Shown piece by piece: positions 43,370 through 52,353 of a stretch of 64,000 bases of DNA. The number at the start of each line of letters is the position of its first letter. Positions within the stretch are counted from its first letter, which is position 1. The notes below the pieces were generated by a model. That model saw only the letters and a program-made list of their open reading frames with translations. It was not told the DNA's origin and made no database searches. Both the position numbers and the translations under genes were made by a program. This DNA is from an uncultured Flavobacteriales bacterium (GTDB lineage Bacteria; Bacteroidota; Bacteroidia; Flavobacteriales; Flavobacteriaceae): contig CAJXRD010000003.1 of the NCBI GenBank assembly GCA_913058295.1, forward strand, positions 47,248-111,247, in the 5' to 3' direction.

Positions 43370-43693
43370 TTAACAGCAATTTGCTGCTGTGGTATTAAAA
43401 AAATTGTTAAATATATTTTGTAATTCTTTAAAACGGACTACATCAATACAGTAGCAAATACTTTTGCCTTCAAATGAGCCTTTTATAAGTCCAGCACTTC
43501 TAATTACTTGTAGATGCTGAGAAATTGTAGGCTGTGAAAGCCCAATTTTGTCGACTATATCTCCACAAATACAGGCATCTTGACTGCTTATATATTGTAT
43601 AATAGCAACCCTAGCAGGGTGAGCTAATACTTTAGCAACCGCTGCAATGTCTTTTTGTTTCTGAGAATGTAATGTAAGATTTGATGCTCCCAT
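43370..43693 (-). CDS. arsR: ArsR-family metalloregulator
   Basis: This 107-aa winged-helix repressor has VAKVLAHPARVAIIQYISSQDACICGDIVDKIGLSQPTISQHLQVIRSAGLI. The CIC pair in ACICGDIV lies at the start of the DNA-binding helices, the usual arsenite site, and the C-terminus ends in NCC, a possible extra ligand pair. It is the first gene of the ars operon, with a palindrome immediately upstream. Confidence 0.9.
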   Translation of the reverse strand: MGASNLTLHSQKQKDIAAVAKVLAHPARVAIIQYISSQDACICGDIVDKIGLSQPTISQHLQVIRSAGLIKGSFEGKSICYCIDVVRFKELQNIFNNFFNTTAANCC

Positions 43694-43707
43694 TTTTATA
43701 AAATATG

Positions 43708-43719
43708 ATATTGCAATAT
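43708..43719. promoter_or_regulatory. Candidate ArsR operator
   Basis: ATATTGCAATAT is a perfect 12-bp palindrome centred 21 bp upstream of the arsR start. The minus-strand word TAATATTG over it is one base off a -7 box. Autorepression is inferred. Confidence 0.4.
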
Positions 43720-43741
43720 TACGATAATACTATTAAAAATA

Positions 43742-43775
43742 AAAGCCTTTAACAATATTTTGTAAAAAAGGCTTT
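43742..43775 (-). terminator. Terminator after the TM2 gene
   Basis: AAAGCCTTT and AAAGGCTTT form a 9-bp stem with a T-rich tail on the minus strand, 11 bp after the TM2 gene stop. It separates that gene from the ars promoter. Confidence 0.65.
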
Positions 43776-43785
43776 GTTTTTTATT

Positions 43786-44103
43786 TTAAAACCAAGGGCG
43801 TTTCCCTACTTGGTAGGTATTATAAAACTCTTCATCACTTTTAGTAAGGTATATAATACCTTCAATTAAACCAATAATACTACCTGCTCCACATAATATA
43901 TTCAATAGAATTTGAATAACTCCTTCTTTTGTATAGCCCAATATAAATTTGTGAATCCCTAATCCGCCGATTAGAATTGCTAATATACCAGCAATTACTT
44001 TTTTGTTTTCACCATTATTTGTGGTCTGATTCCAACTTTCTTTGAATTCGTTTGCTGTCTTTTTTGCTTCTTGTTCAAAAGAATTATTATTTTCTTCACT
44101 CAT
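43786..44103 (-). CDS. TM2 domain protein
   Basis: This 105-aa protein has a polar N-terminus followed by a TM2 domain: VIAGILAILIGGLGIHKFILGYTKEGVIQILLNILCGAGSIIGLIEGIIYL, two hydrophobic segments joined by a short polar turn. It is a small integral membrane protein with no established function. Confidence 0.85.
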   Translation of the reverse strand: MSEENNNSFEQEAKKTANEFKESWNQTTNNGENKKVIAGILAILIGGLGIHKFILGYTKEGVIQILLNILCGAGSIIGLIEGIIYLTKSDEEFYNTYQVGKRPWF

Positions 44104-44144
44104 TTTTTTTGATTTAATTGGTTGAATTGTAAAAGTAATGAAAT

Positions 44145-44528
44145 TTATAAAAACGCACTATCTATGGGTTCCCAAAGTTCTATTTTATTTCCCTCAGGGT
44201 CAAGTATCCACCCAAATTTTCCGTAGTCATATTCCTCCATTTTCCCCACAACAGTAACTCCTTCTTTTTCTAGGACTTTAAGTAACTCCACTAAATTTTC
44301 AACTCTAAAGTTCATCATAAACTCCTTTTTACTCGGTTCAAAATATTTAGTGTCATTCTTAAATGGGCTCCATTGGGTAGAACATTTATTGCCCTCTTCA
44401 TCTTTCCACCAGAAGGTACAACCATAATCATCTGTATTTAATCCCAAATGATTTTTATACCAATCTTTCGCTGCTTTTGGATCTTCTGTTTTAAAAAAGA
44501 ACCCTCCTAGTCCTGTTACTCGTTTCAT
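44145..44528 (-). CDS. Glyoxalase/VOC-superfamily protein
   Basis: This 127-aa protein has the VOC pattern GGFFFKTEDPKAAKDWYKNHLGLN at the start and GWILDPEGNKIELWEP at the end, with a metal-type Glu in IELWE. The substrate is unknown. It stands in a minus-strand group of small metabolic genes. Confidence 0.85.
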   Translation of the reverse strand: MKRVTGLGGFFFKTEDPKAAKDWYKNHLGLNTDDYGCTFWWKDEEGNKCSTQWSPFKNDTKYFEPSKKEFMMNFRVENLVELLKVLEKEGVTVVGKMEEYDYGKFGWILDPEGNKIELWEPIDSAFL

Positions 44529-44540
44529 AATTTTAGGGAT

Positions 44541-45479
44541 TTAATTATTAAATTTTAATAATATTTTATCTACAATTACTTGAGCTAATTTTTCTTTGCT
44601 TTCTAAAGTCCATCCTGCTACATGTGGACTTAAAATCACATTTTCCATTGCTAATAAATCCTGAAGAGCTTCAGGGATTTCTGAAGTAAACAAAGATTCA
44701 AACGAGCTTTTTTCATATTCTAAAACATCTAGACCAGCTCCTAATATTTTACCTGATTTTAATGCTAAAACTAGATCTGAAGCGACCACGCTTTTACCTC
44801 TAGCAGTATTGATGAACCAAAATGGATTTGAAAACTTATCTATAAAATCGGAATTCATCATTTTATTAGTTAAAGGTGTCCAAGGAGTGTGAAGACTAAC
44901 AATTTCAGCATTTCTTTGAAACTCTTCAAGGGACACTTGTTCTGCATTTTCATCTCCCACTCCTTCTAAAATATCATAACAGATTACCTTACACTCGAAG
45001 CCTTTTAGTTTTTTCGCAAAGGCTTTACCCATATTTCCATAGCCAATAATCCCCACGGTTTTTCCGTCGAGTTCAATCCCTCTATTCTCTTCTCGATGCC
45101 ATAAACCTTTTCTTATTTCCTTATCCGCTTTGTTTAGTTTATTAAAAAGGGAAAGCAACATTCCTAAAGCATGTTCGCCAACTGCATTTCGATTCCCTTC
45201 TGGAGCCGAAATTAGAGTAATTCCTTTAGCTTCAGCATATGGAATATCTATACTTTCTAAACCTGCACCAACACGAGCTATAAATTTTAAATTACATGCA
45301 GCATCTATAAATTGTTTATCGCATTTAAAACGACTTCGTATTACAATCCCATCGTAATTAGAAATAATACTTTCAATTTCAGATTTGGAAGAAATATAAT
45401 CTTCTTCATTTATAAATCCAGCTTCGGCTAACTGACTTTTTAGTAATGGATGATTGGTATCTAAATGAAGAATTTTCAA
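44541..45479 (-). CDS. D-2-hydroxyacid dehydrogenase
   Basis: This 312-aa NAD-dependent dehydrogenase has the Rossmann motif VGIIGYGNMGKAFAKKL, the catalytic Arg region (FINTARGKSVVASDLVLAL) and HVAGWTLESKEKL with the catalytic His (SPHVAG). It resembles phosphoglycerate dehydrogenases without the ACT domain. The exact substrate is uncertain. It lies 3 bp after the cupin gene. Confidence 0.87.
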   Translation of the reverse strand: MKILHLDTNHPLLKSQLAEAGFINEEDYISSKSEIESIISNYDGIVIRSRFKCDKQFIDAACNLKFIARVGAGLESIDIPYAEAKGITLISAPEGNRNAVGEHALGMLLSLFNKLNKADKEIRKGLWHREENRGIELDGKTVGIIGYGNMGKAFAKKLKGFECKVICYDILEGVGDENAEQVSLEEFQRNAEIVSLHTPWTPLTNKMMNSDFIDKFSNPFWFINTARGKSVVASDLVLALKSGKILGAGLDVLEYEKSSFESLFTSEIPEALQDLLAMENVILSPHVAGWTLESKEKLAQVIVDKILLKFNN

Positions 45480-45482
45480 AAC

Positions 45483-45848
45483 TTATATTTTTGGATAGTT
45501 ACTAACGGTATTTTCGTGTTTTACAGTACCGGTGTGTGCTGTAGAAAGTTTTTCGAATAATAATACATGAACTTCCTCTCCATCTTTTGTAATTGGACAA
45601 TGTGATACTCCTTTTGGAACTACAATAATTTCTCCTTCAGAAACGATTTCAACCTTATCTTTAAAATGCATTTCTAAAGTGCCTTTTATTACATGAAATA
45701 ACTCGTCTTCATCATCGTGTTGATGCCAAACAAACTCTCCTTTTATTTTTGCTAAAAGTACTTGCATATCATCAACAATAGCTATTTGATGAGGATGCCA
45801 TTTTTTACTGAATCTAGAAAATTTTTCTTTAATGTTTAATATATTCAC
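45483..45848 (-). CDS. Cupin-domain protein
   Basis: This 121-aa single cupin has the metal-binding motif WHQHDDEDELFHVIKGTLEMHF and the second motif PKGVSHCPITKDGEEVHVLLFEK. It probably binds a divalent metal. No specific activity can be assigned. Confidence 0.85.
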   Translation of the reverse strand: MNILNIKEKFSRFSKKWHPHQIAIVDDMQVLLAKIKGEFVWHQHDDEDELFHVIKGTLEMHFKDKVEIVSEGEIIVVPKGVSHCPITKDGEEVHVLLFEKLSTAHTGTVKHENTVSNYPKI

Positions 45849-45859
45849 AAATCTTGTTA

Positions 45860-46255
45860 TTAGAGAAACAAGGTACTAATTTCTTCTGTGATTTTGGTTG
45901 GGCGAAGTGTTTTTACATTGAGTAAGCACCAAACAGTCTTTGCTTCTATTAATGTTTTATTATCTTTTATTCTTATAATTTTATAACGACGCTCACTTTT
46001 TACCCCTTCATTTTTTTCAATCCAAGTAGAAATTTCTAACTTTTCCCCTTTAAAAGCTTGCGCTTTATAATCGATGGAATGATGAATTACAAACCACACA
46101 TATTTTTCTTGAAAATCTTTGGGAGCCCTTAAACTCCAGTGAGTTTCAGCAATATCTAGGCACCATTCCATATAGGCTAAATTGTTAACATGGTTCCTAA
46201 TATCTATTGCAGAGGAAGGAACTATAAACTGTTTGGTGAAGACTTCAGAAATCAA
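45860..46255 (-). CDS. Acyl-CoA thioesterase, hotdog fold (4HBT)
   Basis: This 131-aa protein has the 4HBT pattern VPSSAIDIRNHVNNLAYMEWCLDIAETHW, with an N-H-V-N-N-L segment near the catalytic position, and HHSIDYKAQAFKGEKLEISTWIEK. It probably hydrolyses acyl-CoA or acyl-ACP. It overlaps the upstream mgtE stop by 4 bp (ATGA), so translation is coupled. Confidence 0.83.
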   Translation of the reverse strand: MISEVFTKQFIVPSSAIDIRNHVNNLAYMEWCLDIAETHWSLRAPKDFQEKYVWFVIHHSIDYKAQAFKGEKLEISTWIEKNEGVKSERRYKIIRIKDNKTLIEAKTVWCLLNVKTLRPTKITEEISTLFL

Positions 46256-47601
46256 AACCCAAGAATTATTTTAGAGATATAAAAAAATAGAAAAATTCCA
46301 AAAATATCATTACTTGTTGTTATAAATGGTCCTGTTGCTATTGCAGGATCAATTCCCTTTCTATCTAAAACAATTGGTACAAATGTTCCAATTAATGCCG
46401 CAATGATAATTACAGAGAGCATAGATATGGCTATAGTTATACTTACGATAGTTTCTTGACCAACAATCTGTCCAAATATAATGACCAATAAACCTAGTAT
46501 GGTTCCATTGATAAGTGCCAGTCCAACCTCTTTAATTAATCTGGTGACAAGACTTCCTTTTACTACATCGTTAGCCAAACCTTGTACAATAATTGCACTG
46601 GATTGAACTCCTACATTTCCGGCCATAGCAGCAATAAGCGGAGTAAAGAAAAATAGAATTGGATAAGTAGATAATGCCTCCTCGAAACCTTGTAAAATGT
46701 ATACAGACCCTAAACCACCAAATAAACCCAATACTAGCCAGGGCAATCTTGCTCTTGTTAATTGTAATATACTATCATCGGCTTCTACATCTTGAGAAAT
46801 ACCTGCCGCCATTTGATAATCTTTTTCGGCTTCTTCTTTGATAAAATCTACAATATCATCAATGGTAATTCTTCCAACCAAGATTCCATTATGATCCACC
46901 ACAGGAATAGCTTCTAAATCATACTTTTGCATAATACGAGCCACTTCTTCATCTTCAGTATCCACAGTAACATAATCTACATTTGGGATATAAATTTCAC
47001 TAATATGTGCTTTTGTAGAAGCGGTTAATAAATCTTTTAAGGAAAGCCTACCGGTTAATTTCCCATCTTTATCGGTTACATAAATAGAATGCACACGGGT
47101 TACGTTTTCAGCTTGTCTGCGCATTTCTCGAACACAACCAGCTACGGTCCAAGACTCCTTAACTTTTACTAACTCTTTTGCCATTAAAGCACCCGCAGTA
47201 TCATCATCATAGTTTAAAAGTTCAACGATATCGGAAGCATGAGTCTCGTCTTCAATTTTTTCGATTACCTCTTTCTGAATATGATCATCCAATTCAGCAA
47301 TTATATCTGCAGCATCATCGGTGTCCATTTCCTCTAACTCTTGAGCGATTTCCTCTGGCGAAAGACGTTTAAGTATTTTTTCACGAACATCTTCATCTAG
47401 CTCCATTAAAGCTTCAGAAGTTATTTCGCTCTCTAGTAATTTTATTAAATAAGTGGCCTGCTTAGAATTTAGTTCTTCTAATAGATCTGCAATGTCAGCA
47501 AAGTGAACACCTTGTAGTAAAGTTTTAATAGCAAGATCCTCCTTATTAATAATAAGTTTTGCTACTTGTTCTATATAATCAGCTGTTAGTTGAAACTGCA
47601 T
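46252..47601 (-). CDS. mgtE: Magnesium transporter MgtE
   Basis: This 449-aa protein has the cytoplasmic MgtE N domain ([24 protein letters not shown]), paired CBS domains (about residues 135-255, with [23 protein letters not shown]), a connecting helix, and five membrane segments with the pore-lining [10 protein letters not shown] and [19 protein letters not shown]. It imports Mg2+ under CBS control. Its ATG lies inside the end of rsmA (23-bp overlap). Confidence 0.94.
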   Translation of the reverse strand: MQFQLTADYIEQVAKLIINKEDLAIKTLLQGVHFADIADLLEELNSKQATYLIKLLESEITSEALMELDEDVREKILKRLSPEEIAQELEEMDTDDAADIIAELDDHIQKEVIEKIEDETHASDIVELLNYDDDTAGALMAKELVKVKESWTVAGCVREMRRQAENVTRVHSIYVTDKDGKLTGRLSLKDLLTASTKAHISEIYIPNVDYVTVDTEDEEVARIMQKYDLEAIPVVDHNGILVGRITIDDIVDFIKEEAEKDYQMAAGISQDVEADDSILQLTRARLPWLVLGLFGGLGSVYILQGFEEALSTYPILFFFTPLIAAMAGNVGVQSSAIIVQGLANDVVKGSLVTRLIKEVGLALINGTILGLLVIIFGQIVGQETIVSITIAISMLSVIIIAALIGTFVPIVLDRKGIDPAIATGPFITTSNDIFGIFLFFYISKIILGF

Positions 47602-48373
47602 CGTCTTCCAATTTTTGTGTAAGCGTTATAAATTGTGAAACCGAAAGTTGTTCCGGACGCTGCCCAAAGATAGTATCTTCTTTTAATTTATCGGAAATAT
47701 TAAAGCTTTTTAAGCTATTCCGCATTGTTTTTCTTCGTTGCTGAAAAGCAGTTTTCACCACTTTAAAGAGCATTTTTTCATTACAAGGAAGACTAAAATC
47801 TTCTTTTCGTGTCAATCTAAGAACACCACTATCCACTTTTGGTGGTGGATTGAAAACAGTAGGAGGTACAGTAAACAGGTACTGTGCATGGTAAAACGCT
47901 TGTACTAAAACCGACATAATTCCGTAGGCTTTACTCCCTTCTTTTTCGCAAATACGTTTGGCGACTTCTTTTTGAAACATCCCTGTAAATTCTGGAATTT
48001 GTTCTTTCCACTCCATCATTTTAAAAACAATCTGTGTAGAAATATTATAAGGAAAGTTTCCAGTTATCGCATAAGACTCTCCATTAAAAAAATTGGATAA
48101 ATCGAATTTTAAAAAATCAGCTTGGATTACTTGAAGGTTCTTATTCTTAAAATGTTCTGCTAAATAAGAAACAGATTCGGCATCTAATTCCATAGCAATT
48201 ACCTCTATATCCTTTTCAACCAAATACTTGGTAAGCACACCCATTCCTGGACCAATTTCTAATACATTCTTATAACCGTTAAGAGTAAGAGTATTTGCGA
48301 TATTTTCAGCAACTTCTTCATCTTTTAAGAAATGTTGACCTAGATGTTTTTTGGCGCGTACTTTATTATTCAT
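47579..48373 (-). CDS. rsmA: 16S rRNA dimethyladenosine transferase RsmA (KsgA)
   Basis: I chose the ATG at 48373 ([18 protein letters not shown]), the family start; the ORF-track start is 14 codons earlier. This 264-aa methyltransferase has the SAM motif [15 protein letters not shown], the catalytic NFPYNIS ([16 protein letters not shown]) and [18 protein letters not shown]. It dimethylates two adenosines in the 3' hairpin of 16S rRNA. Confidence 0.95.
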   Translation of the reverse strand: MNNKVRAKKHLGQHFLKDEEVAENIANTLTLNGYKNVLEIGPGMGVLTKYLVEKDIEVIAMELDAESVSYLAEHFKNKNLQVIQADFLKFDLSNFFNGESYAITGNFPYNISTQIVFKMMEWKEQIPEFTGMFQKEVAKRICEKEGSKAYGIMSVLVQAFYHAQYLFTVPPTVFNPPPKVDSGVLRLTRKEDFSLPCNEKMLFKVVKTAFQQRRKTMRNSLKSFNISDKLKEDTIFGQRPEQLSVSQFITLTQKLEDDAVSTNS

Positions 48374-48747
48374 TTTTAAAGATTTCTTAGTTAATCTAAT
48401 AATTCGATATTTCAACGATTATTATTGGTACAATAATAGAATTCAATAATCAAATATAATGTAAATTCCTATATTCTTAGGTGCTTTAGATAGATAGACT
48501 ATTGTATAATAAATTAAAACAATAGATGTTTGTTTTGAATTATGATATTCAATAAATAACCTATAAAGTATACCCTAAGATTTCTGATATTTTCTTCTGA
48601 GTAAAACAAACAAAGTATAAAAATTTAAGTTTTACACTAATCTAATCAATTCAATCATTCATCAGTAAAAAGTTGTATTCTATCTAAGTAACTAATTATA
48701 ATAAATTAATAGTTAGTTACTTAGGGAGAAAATTATGTATCCCCACT
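48374..48747. other. 374-bp AT-rich intergenic region
   Basis: This is the divergent region between rsmA and the CAP-domain gene. I see no ORF of interest and no RNA gene. The one structure is an 11-bp perfect inverted repeat, CTAAGTAACTA (48684-48694) and TAGTTACTTAG (48714-48724), 23 bp before the CAP-gene ATG. Confidence 0.6.
48684..48724. promoter_or_regulatory. Inverted repeat in the CAP-gene leader
   Basis: CTAAGTAACTA and TAGTTACTTAG are perfect 11-bp arms with a 19-nt spacer, 23 bp upstream of the ATG. An operator or a leader hairpin is possible. Confidence 0.4.
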
Positions 48748-49257
48748 ATGAAAAACATTGTAAAAAGTAATCTGTTTATTATGGCATTTGTTTGCCTAAC
48801 TCTATCCTGTACTACAGAAGAAACCAACCCCTTAGAAGACGCCAATTATGAAATTGACCTCAACCTATCCTTGGAAACGGATTGGGAAATGGCAGATGAA
48901 ATTTTAGAATTAATTAACGACCATAGGTCTGTTCATGGGTTTATGGTTTTAGAAAAAGACCAGGGATATGCCTCTGCCTTTGCAGTAAAACACACAAAGT
49001 ATATGATTAATATAAAACAAGTTAATCATGATAATTTTTTCGAACGTTCAGGAGCCCTAAAAAATAGAGGGGCAATAAGAGTTGGTGAAAATGTAGCTTA
49101 TGGGTATAATACTGCCGAAAATGTTGTGGATGCTTGGCTTCAAAGTCCTTCTCATAAAAAAATAATTGAAGGGGCATATACTCACTCAGGTTTTGGAGTT
49201 TTAAAAAACGCAGATGGGCAATATTTTTTCACATTACTTTTTCACAAACAGAATTAA
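48748..49257 (+). CDS. CAP/SCP-domain lipoprotein
   Basis: This 169-aa protein has a lipoprotein signal with lipobox TLSC (LTLSCTTEE) and a CAP domain: EILELINDHRSVHGF, HTKYMINIKQVNHDNFFERSG, GENVAYGYNTAENVVDAWLQSPSHKKIIEGAYTHSGFGV. The two conserved His and the GENVAYG motif are those of the family. It is probably displayed on an envelope surface. Its role is unknown. Confidence 0.9.
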   Translation: MKNIVKSNLFIMAFVCLTLSCTTEETNPLEDANYEIDLNLSLETDWEMADEILELINDHRSVHGFMVLEKDQGYASAFAVKHTKYMINIKQVNHDNFFERSGALKNRGAIRVGENVAYGYNTAENVVDAWLQSPSHKKIIEGAYTHSGFGVLKNADGQYFFTLLFHKQN

Positions 49258-49310
49258 TTTTTTGGCATCACGAATGTTTGGTTTAAACAATACTTTTTTC
49301 ATTGAAAGAT

Positions 49311-49634
49311 TTAATTGATAGTAACAAAATACTCATCAATAATTTCAAGTTCCGTCCTAAATGCAAGCATTTTATCTGCAAACTTAACCAAACCTTCCTT
49401 TTTTAATTTATCAGCGTCAAATTTATAATAGTTGTCTAAATCTTCTCTAGATTTAGCTCTGTATTGAATCGCATAGGTAACCCCTTCCATATCTTCTTCT
49501 ACTAGAACTTTGGTGAGCCTAGCCTCAGTAAACTTACCAGTTGCTAAAACAACGGGGATGTGGTTTTTAATCCATGACAACCATTCTTCATGAATGCTTT
49601 CCTCGATGTTTATAGTGACGTTATAAATAATCAT
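49311..49634 (-). CDS. DUF4286-family protein
   Basis: I chose the ATG at 49634 (MIIYNVTINIEESIHEEWLSWIKNHIP), the family start, giving 107 aa. DUF4286 proteins are small alpha-beta proteins with a ferredoxin-like fold and no known role. The segment YAIQYRAKSREDLDNYYKFDADKL is typical. It follows the TPR gene by 53 bp. Confidence 0.82.
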   Translation of the reverse strand: MIIYNVTINIEESIHEEWLSWIKNHIPVVLATGKFTEARLTKVLVEEDMEGVTYAIQYRAKSREDLDNYYKFDADKLKKEGLVKFADKMLAFRTELEIIDEYFVTIN

Positions 49635-49687
49635 TTTTGTCTTTTTAAAAGTTTTTGTTTTCACTCACAATGAAAAATAAAGAAGTT

Positions 49688-51469
49688 TTATTCTATTTCA
49701 TCTCCTCTTAGCATCCTATATTTCTTTCGAGCTTCTATAAAATAAATACTATCTGCAAAATTAAAAATAATTTGCTCATAATATTGTTTTGCTTTTTCTG
49801 CTTGGTCTAATTTAGTTTCGTATAATTTCGCTAAATAATAATGCGCATCATCAGCTAAGATGTCTTCATTATAAAATTGTATTAATGCTAAATAGGAGTC
49901 TTCTGCTTTAGAATATTCGTTCTTTATTTCGTACAATTTTCCCATTTTCAATAAAGCTTCATCTTCAATTTTTTCGCCTTTATGATTTTCTAATATCTCG
50001 TTTAATACGGAAATTGCTTCGGTTTCTTTTTTCTGTAATGCTAATAAATCTGCTCTCGCATATAATTTTAATGCGGTTTGGGTGGAGTCCTCAAGAGAGT
50101 TGTCTTTTATCATCAAACTTAGTTGCATCGCATCATTTGCAATTAATTGGGATGCCGATTTTTTTAACACATCTAATTGTACTTGAGCCCAGATAAAATC
50201 ACCTTTATAATAACTGGTTTTAGCAATTTTAAAACGAGCCTCTTGTGCCAATTTATCTCCTTTTACTTTTTTATCAATTTGAGAGTAATAAATTAAAGCT
50301 TGATTAAATTTTTCATCATATACTAAAATATCTGCCAATTGCATTTTTACACGAGCATCTTGATAGTTGGATAATGGTTCTTTAGATAGTTTTTTGAGGT
50401 TGGAAATTGCTATTTCTTTTTTTTGAAACTGAAATGCTAAAAAATAATTATAATCAATCTGAAGTCTATAAGTGCTTTTTCCACGGCCAAACTCATCTAG
50501 AAGTTCTTCAAATTGTTTTTCAATTTTTGAATAATCCTTTTTTGAAGAAGTTTTAATGTTAATTCTCATTAAATGTTGATACCCTTCAATTTTTGCTTTA
50601 GGAGTAGAAGCATTATCAATTAAATAAGTAACAATATTTGTAGCATTTTCATAATCTTCTTCAGCGATAGTTATAAACGCTAAGTCTATAATTCCTCCCA
50701 TATCACCATCTCCCATGCGTCTGTAAATCGCCTTTTCTTGTGTAAATGCTTTTTTAAAATCTTTTTGCTGAATAAATAACCAACTCAGCAATTCATTATA
50801 TAATACGTTTGGGTTTTTCTGTAATTTTTGCAATAAGGCCTTTTTCAACAATACATTGGCTTCATTTAATGGATCTTCTGTAATATACAAACTGAAATTT
50901 CGTTCGGCGAAACTTCTAAAGGTTTGGTTTTTCTTTATTAACTCTAGATAACTACTAAACATTTTCTCTAGATCGCCCTGCTCTCCATATAGTCTTGCTA
51001 ATTGATAGCTAAAATCCTTTTCGGGATTAATCTCCATAGACAACTCATAAGTCGTAATTGCTTGGTCTAACAAACTATATTTTTCAAAAGCATCTCCTAT
51101 TGTATGCGCATAAATTACATTGGTTTCTAGAGATTCAATTGCCCTATTATAGTTCACGTTAGCTAGAGAATCTTTTTTCTGAAGAGAATAATTATAACCA
51201 AGATCAATATATAGCTGGGGACTAGCTCCTTGAGAACTTAATTTTTCTTTTAAAAGCAACTCAGCTTCTTTATAATTTTCCATTTGTTGATGCGTGGAAA
51301 CTAATGCTTTAAAATAATCGAAACGATTTGAATTCTTATAAAGCTTATCATAAAGTGTAAGTGCTTTTTCATATTCCCCTTGATCAAAATAGTTTTTTGC
51401 AATTAAATCTCTTTGAGCACTTACCGAGGTAATGGAAAGTAAAAATATAAGGAATAAGAGTTTGCGCAT
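49688..51469 (-). CDS. Tetratricopeptide-repeat protein
   Basis: This 593-aa protein begins with a signal peptide (MRKLLFLIFLLSITSVSAQ) and is made of TPR-like helical pairs throughout, for example AKNYFDQGEYEKALTLYDKLY, SYSLQKKDSLANVNYNRAIES and LYEIKNEYSKAEDSYLALIQFYNED. It probably serves as a periplasmic scaffold for protein interactions. No partner is visible in the neighbourhood. Confidence 0.87.
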   Translation of the reverse strand: MRKLLFLIFLLSITSVSAQRDLIAKNYFDQGEYEKALTLYDKLYKNSNRFDYFKALVSTHQQMENYKEAELLLKEKLSSQGASPQLYIDLGYNYSLQKKDSLANVNYNRAIESLETNVIYAHTIGDAFEKYSLLDQAITTYELSMEINPEKDFSYQLARLYGEQGDLEKMFSSYLELIKKNQTFRSFAERNFSLYITEDPLNEANVLLKKALLQKLQKNPNVLYNELLSWLFIQQKDFKKAFTQEKAIYRRMGDGDMGGIIDLAFITIAEEDYENATNIVTYLIDNASTPKAKIEGYQHLMRINIKTSSKKDYSKIEKQFEELLDEFGRGKSTYRLQIDYNYFLAFQFQKKEIAISNLKKLSKEPLSNYQDARVKMQLADILVYDEKFNQALIYYSQIDKKVKGDKLAQEARFKIAKTSYYKGDFIWAQVQLDVLKKSASQLIANDAMQLSLMIKDNSLEDSTQTALKLYARADLLALQKKETEAISVLNEILENHKGEKIEDEALLKMGKLYEIKNEYSKAEDSYLALIQFYNEDILADDAHYYLAKLYETKLDQAEKAKQYYEQIIFNFADSIYFIEARKKYRMLRGDEIE

Positions 51470-51519
51470 GGGATAAAGATAGGGAAATGCTTTCTTAATT
51501 AAATGTCAAAATATTGCGG

Positions 51520-52347
51520 TTATTTTTCAATTGGAAATTCTTCCAATTGTCCCCAGTCTGTCCAAGAACCATCATAAATTGAGGTATTAGTTATACCTGT
51601 AATTTCGATAGCTAATTGAAGTATACAGGCTGTAATTCCAGAGCCACAAGTAAAAACCAAACCTTTTTCTTTAAGAGGAAGCTTTTTAAATATTAGTTGT
51701 AATTCCTCTTTAGAACGAAATTTCCTTTGATCCAACACTTCTAAAAATGGAAGGTTTAGAGAGTTTGGGATATGTCCGCTTTTTAAATTTTCCCGGGTTT
51801 CAGGGATTAGTCCCATAAACCTGTCTTTAGAACGAGCATCAATCACGATCTCCTTTTTAAGAGAGATGTTTTCTAAAATTTGAAAAGAATCTTTAACTAA
51901 ATTGGATTGGAAATTAGCTATAAAATTTCCAGCTTTAAGCTTGGATTGCTTTTTAGGTTCACATTCTAGATTTTTGTCTTTCCAGTCGGTTAGTCCACCA
52001 TCTAATACTGCAATAGAATTGTGCCCCATAGCTTTAAACATCCACCAAACTCTAGGACTAGCATAAACACCTACATTATCATAAACAACAATTTCACTAG
52101 TAGTATTGATGCCCAACTTTCTACATTCCTTTTCAAAAAGTTCTGCAGTTGGCAGCATATTGGGTAAGGGACTATTCTTATCTGCAAAAACGTTTTTAAA
52201 GTCAAAAAACCGAGCGCCTTTAATTTGAAGCTCGGGATATTTAACTTCTAAATTTGCAACATTGCTCTCTAAACTGGCATCCAAAATAACCAAGTCAGGG
52301 TTATTGAAATTTTCATAAAGCCAAGCTGTAGAAACAAGAGATTGCAT
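51520..52347 (-). CDS. 3-mercaptopyruvate sulfurtransferase-like rhodanese
   Basis: This 275-aa protein has two rhodanese domains. The C-terminal one carries the active-site loop CGSGITA, which resembles the CG(S/T)GVTA loop of mercaptopyruvate sulfurtransferases more than the CRKGVT loop of thiosulfate sulfurtransferases. The N-terminal domain begins LVSTAWLYENFNNPDLVILDASL. It is cotranscribed with serS. Confidence 0.87.
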   Translation of the reverse strand: MQSLVSTAWLYENFNNPDLVILDASLESNVANLEVKYPELQIKGARFFDFKNVFADKNSPLPNMLPTAELFEKECRKLGINTTSEIVVYDNVGVYASPRVWWMFKAMGHNSIAVLDGGLTDWKDKNLECEPKKQSKLKAGNFIANFQSNLVKDSFQILENISLKKEIVIDARSKDRFMGLIPETRENLKSGHIPNSLNLPFLEVLDQRKFRSKEELQLIFKKLPLKEKGLVFTCGSGITACILQLAIEITGITNTSIYDGSWTDWGQLEEFPIEK

Positions 52348-52353
52348 ATGGTT

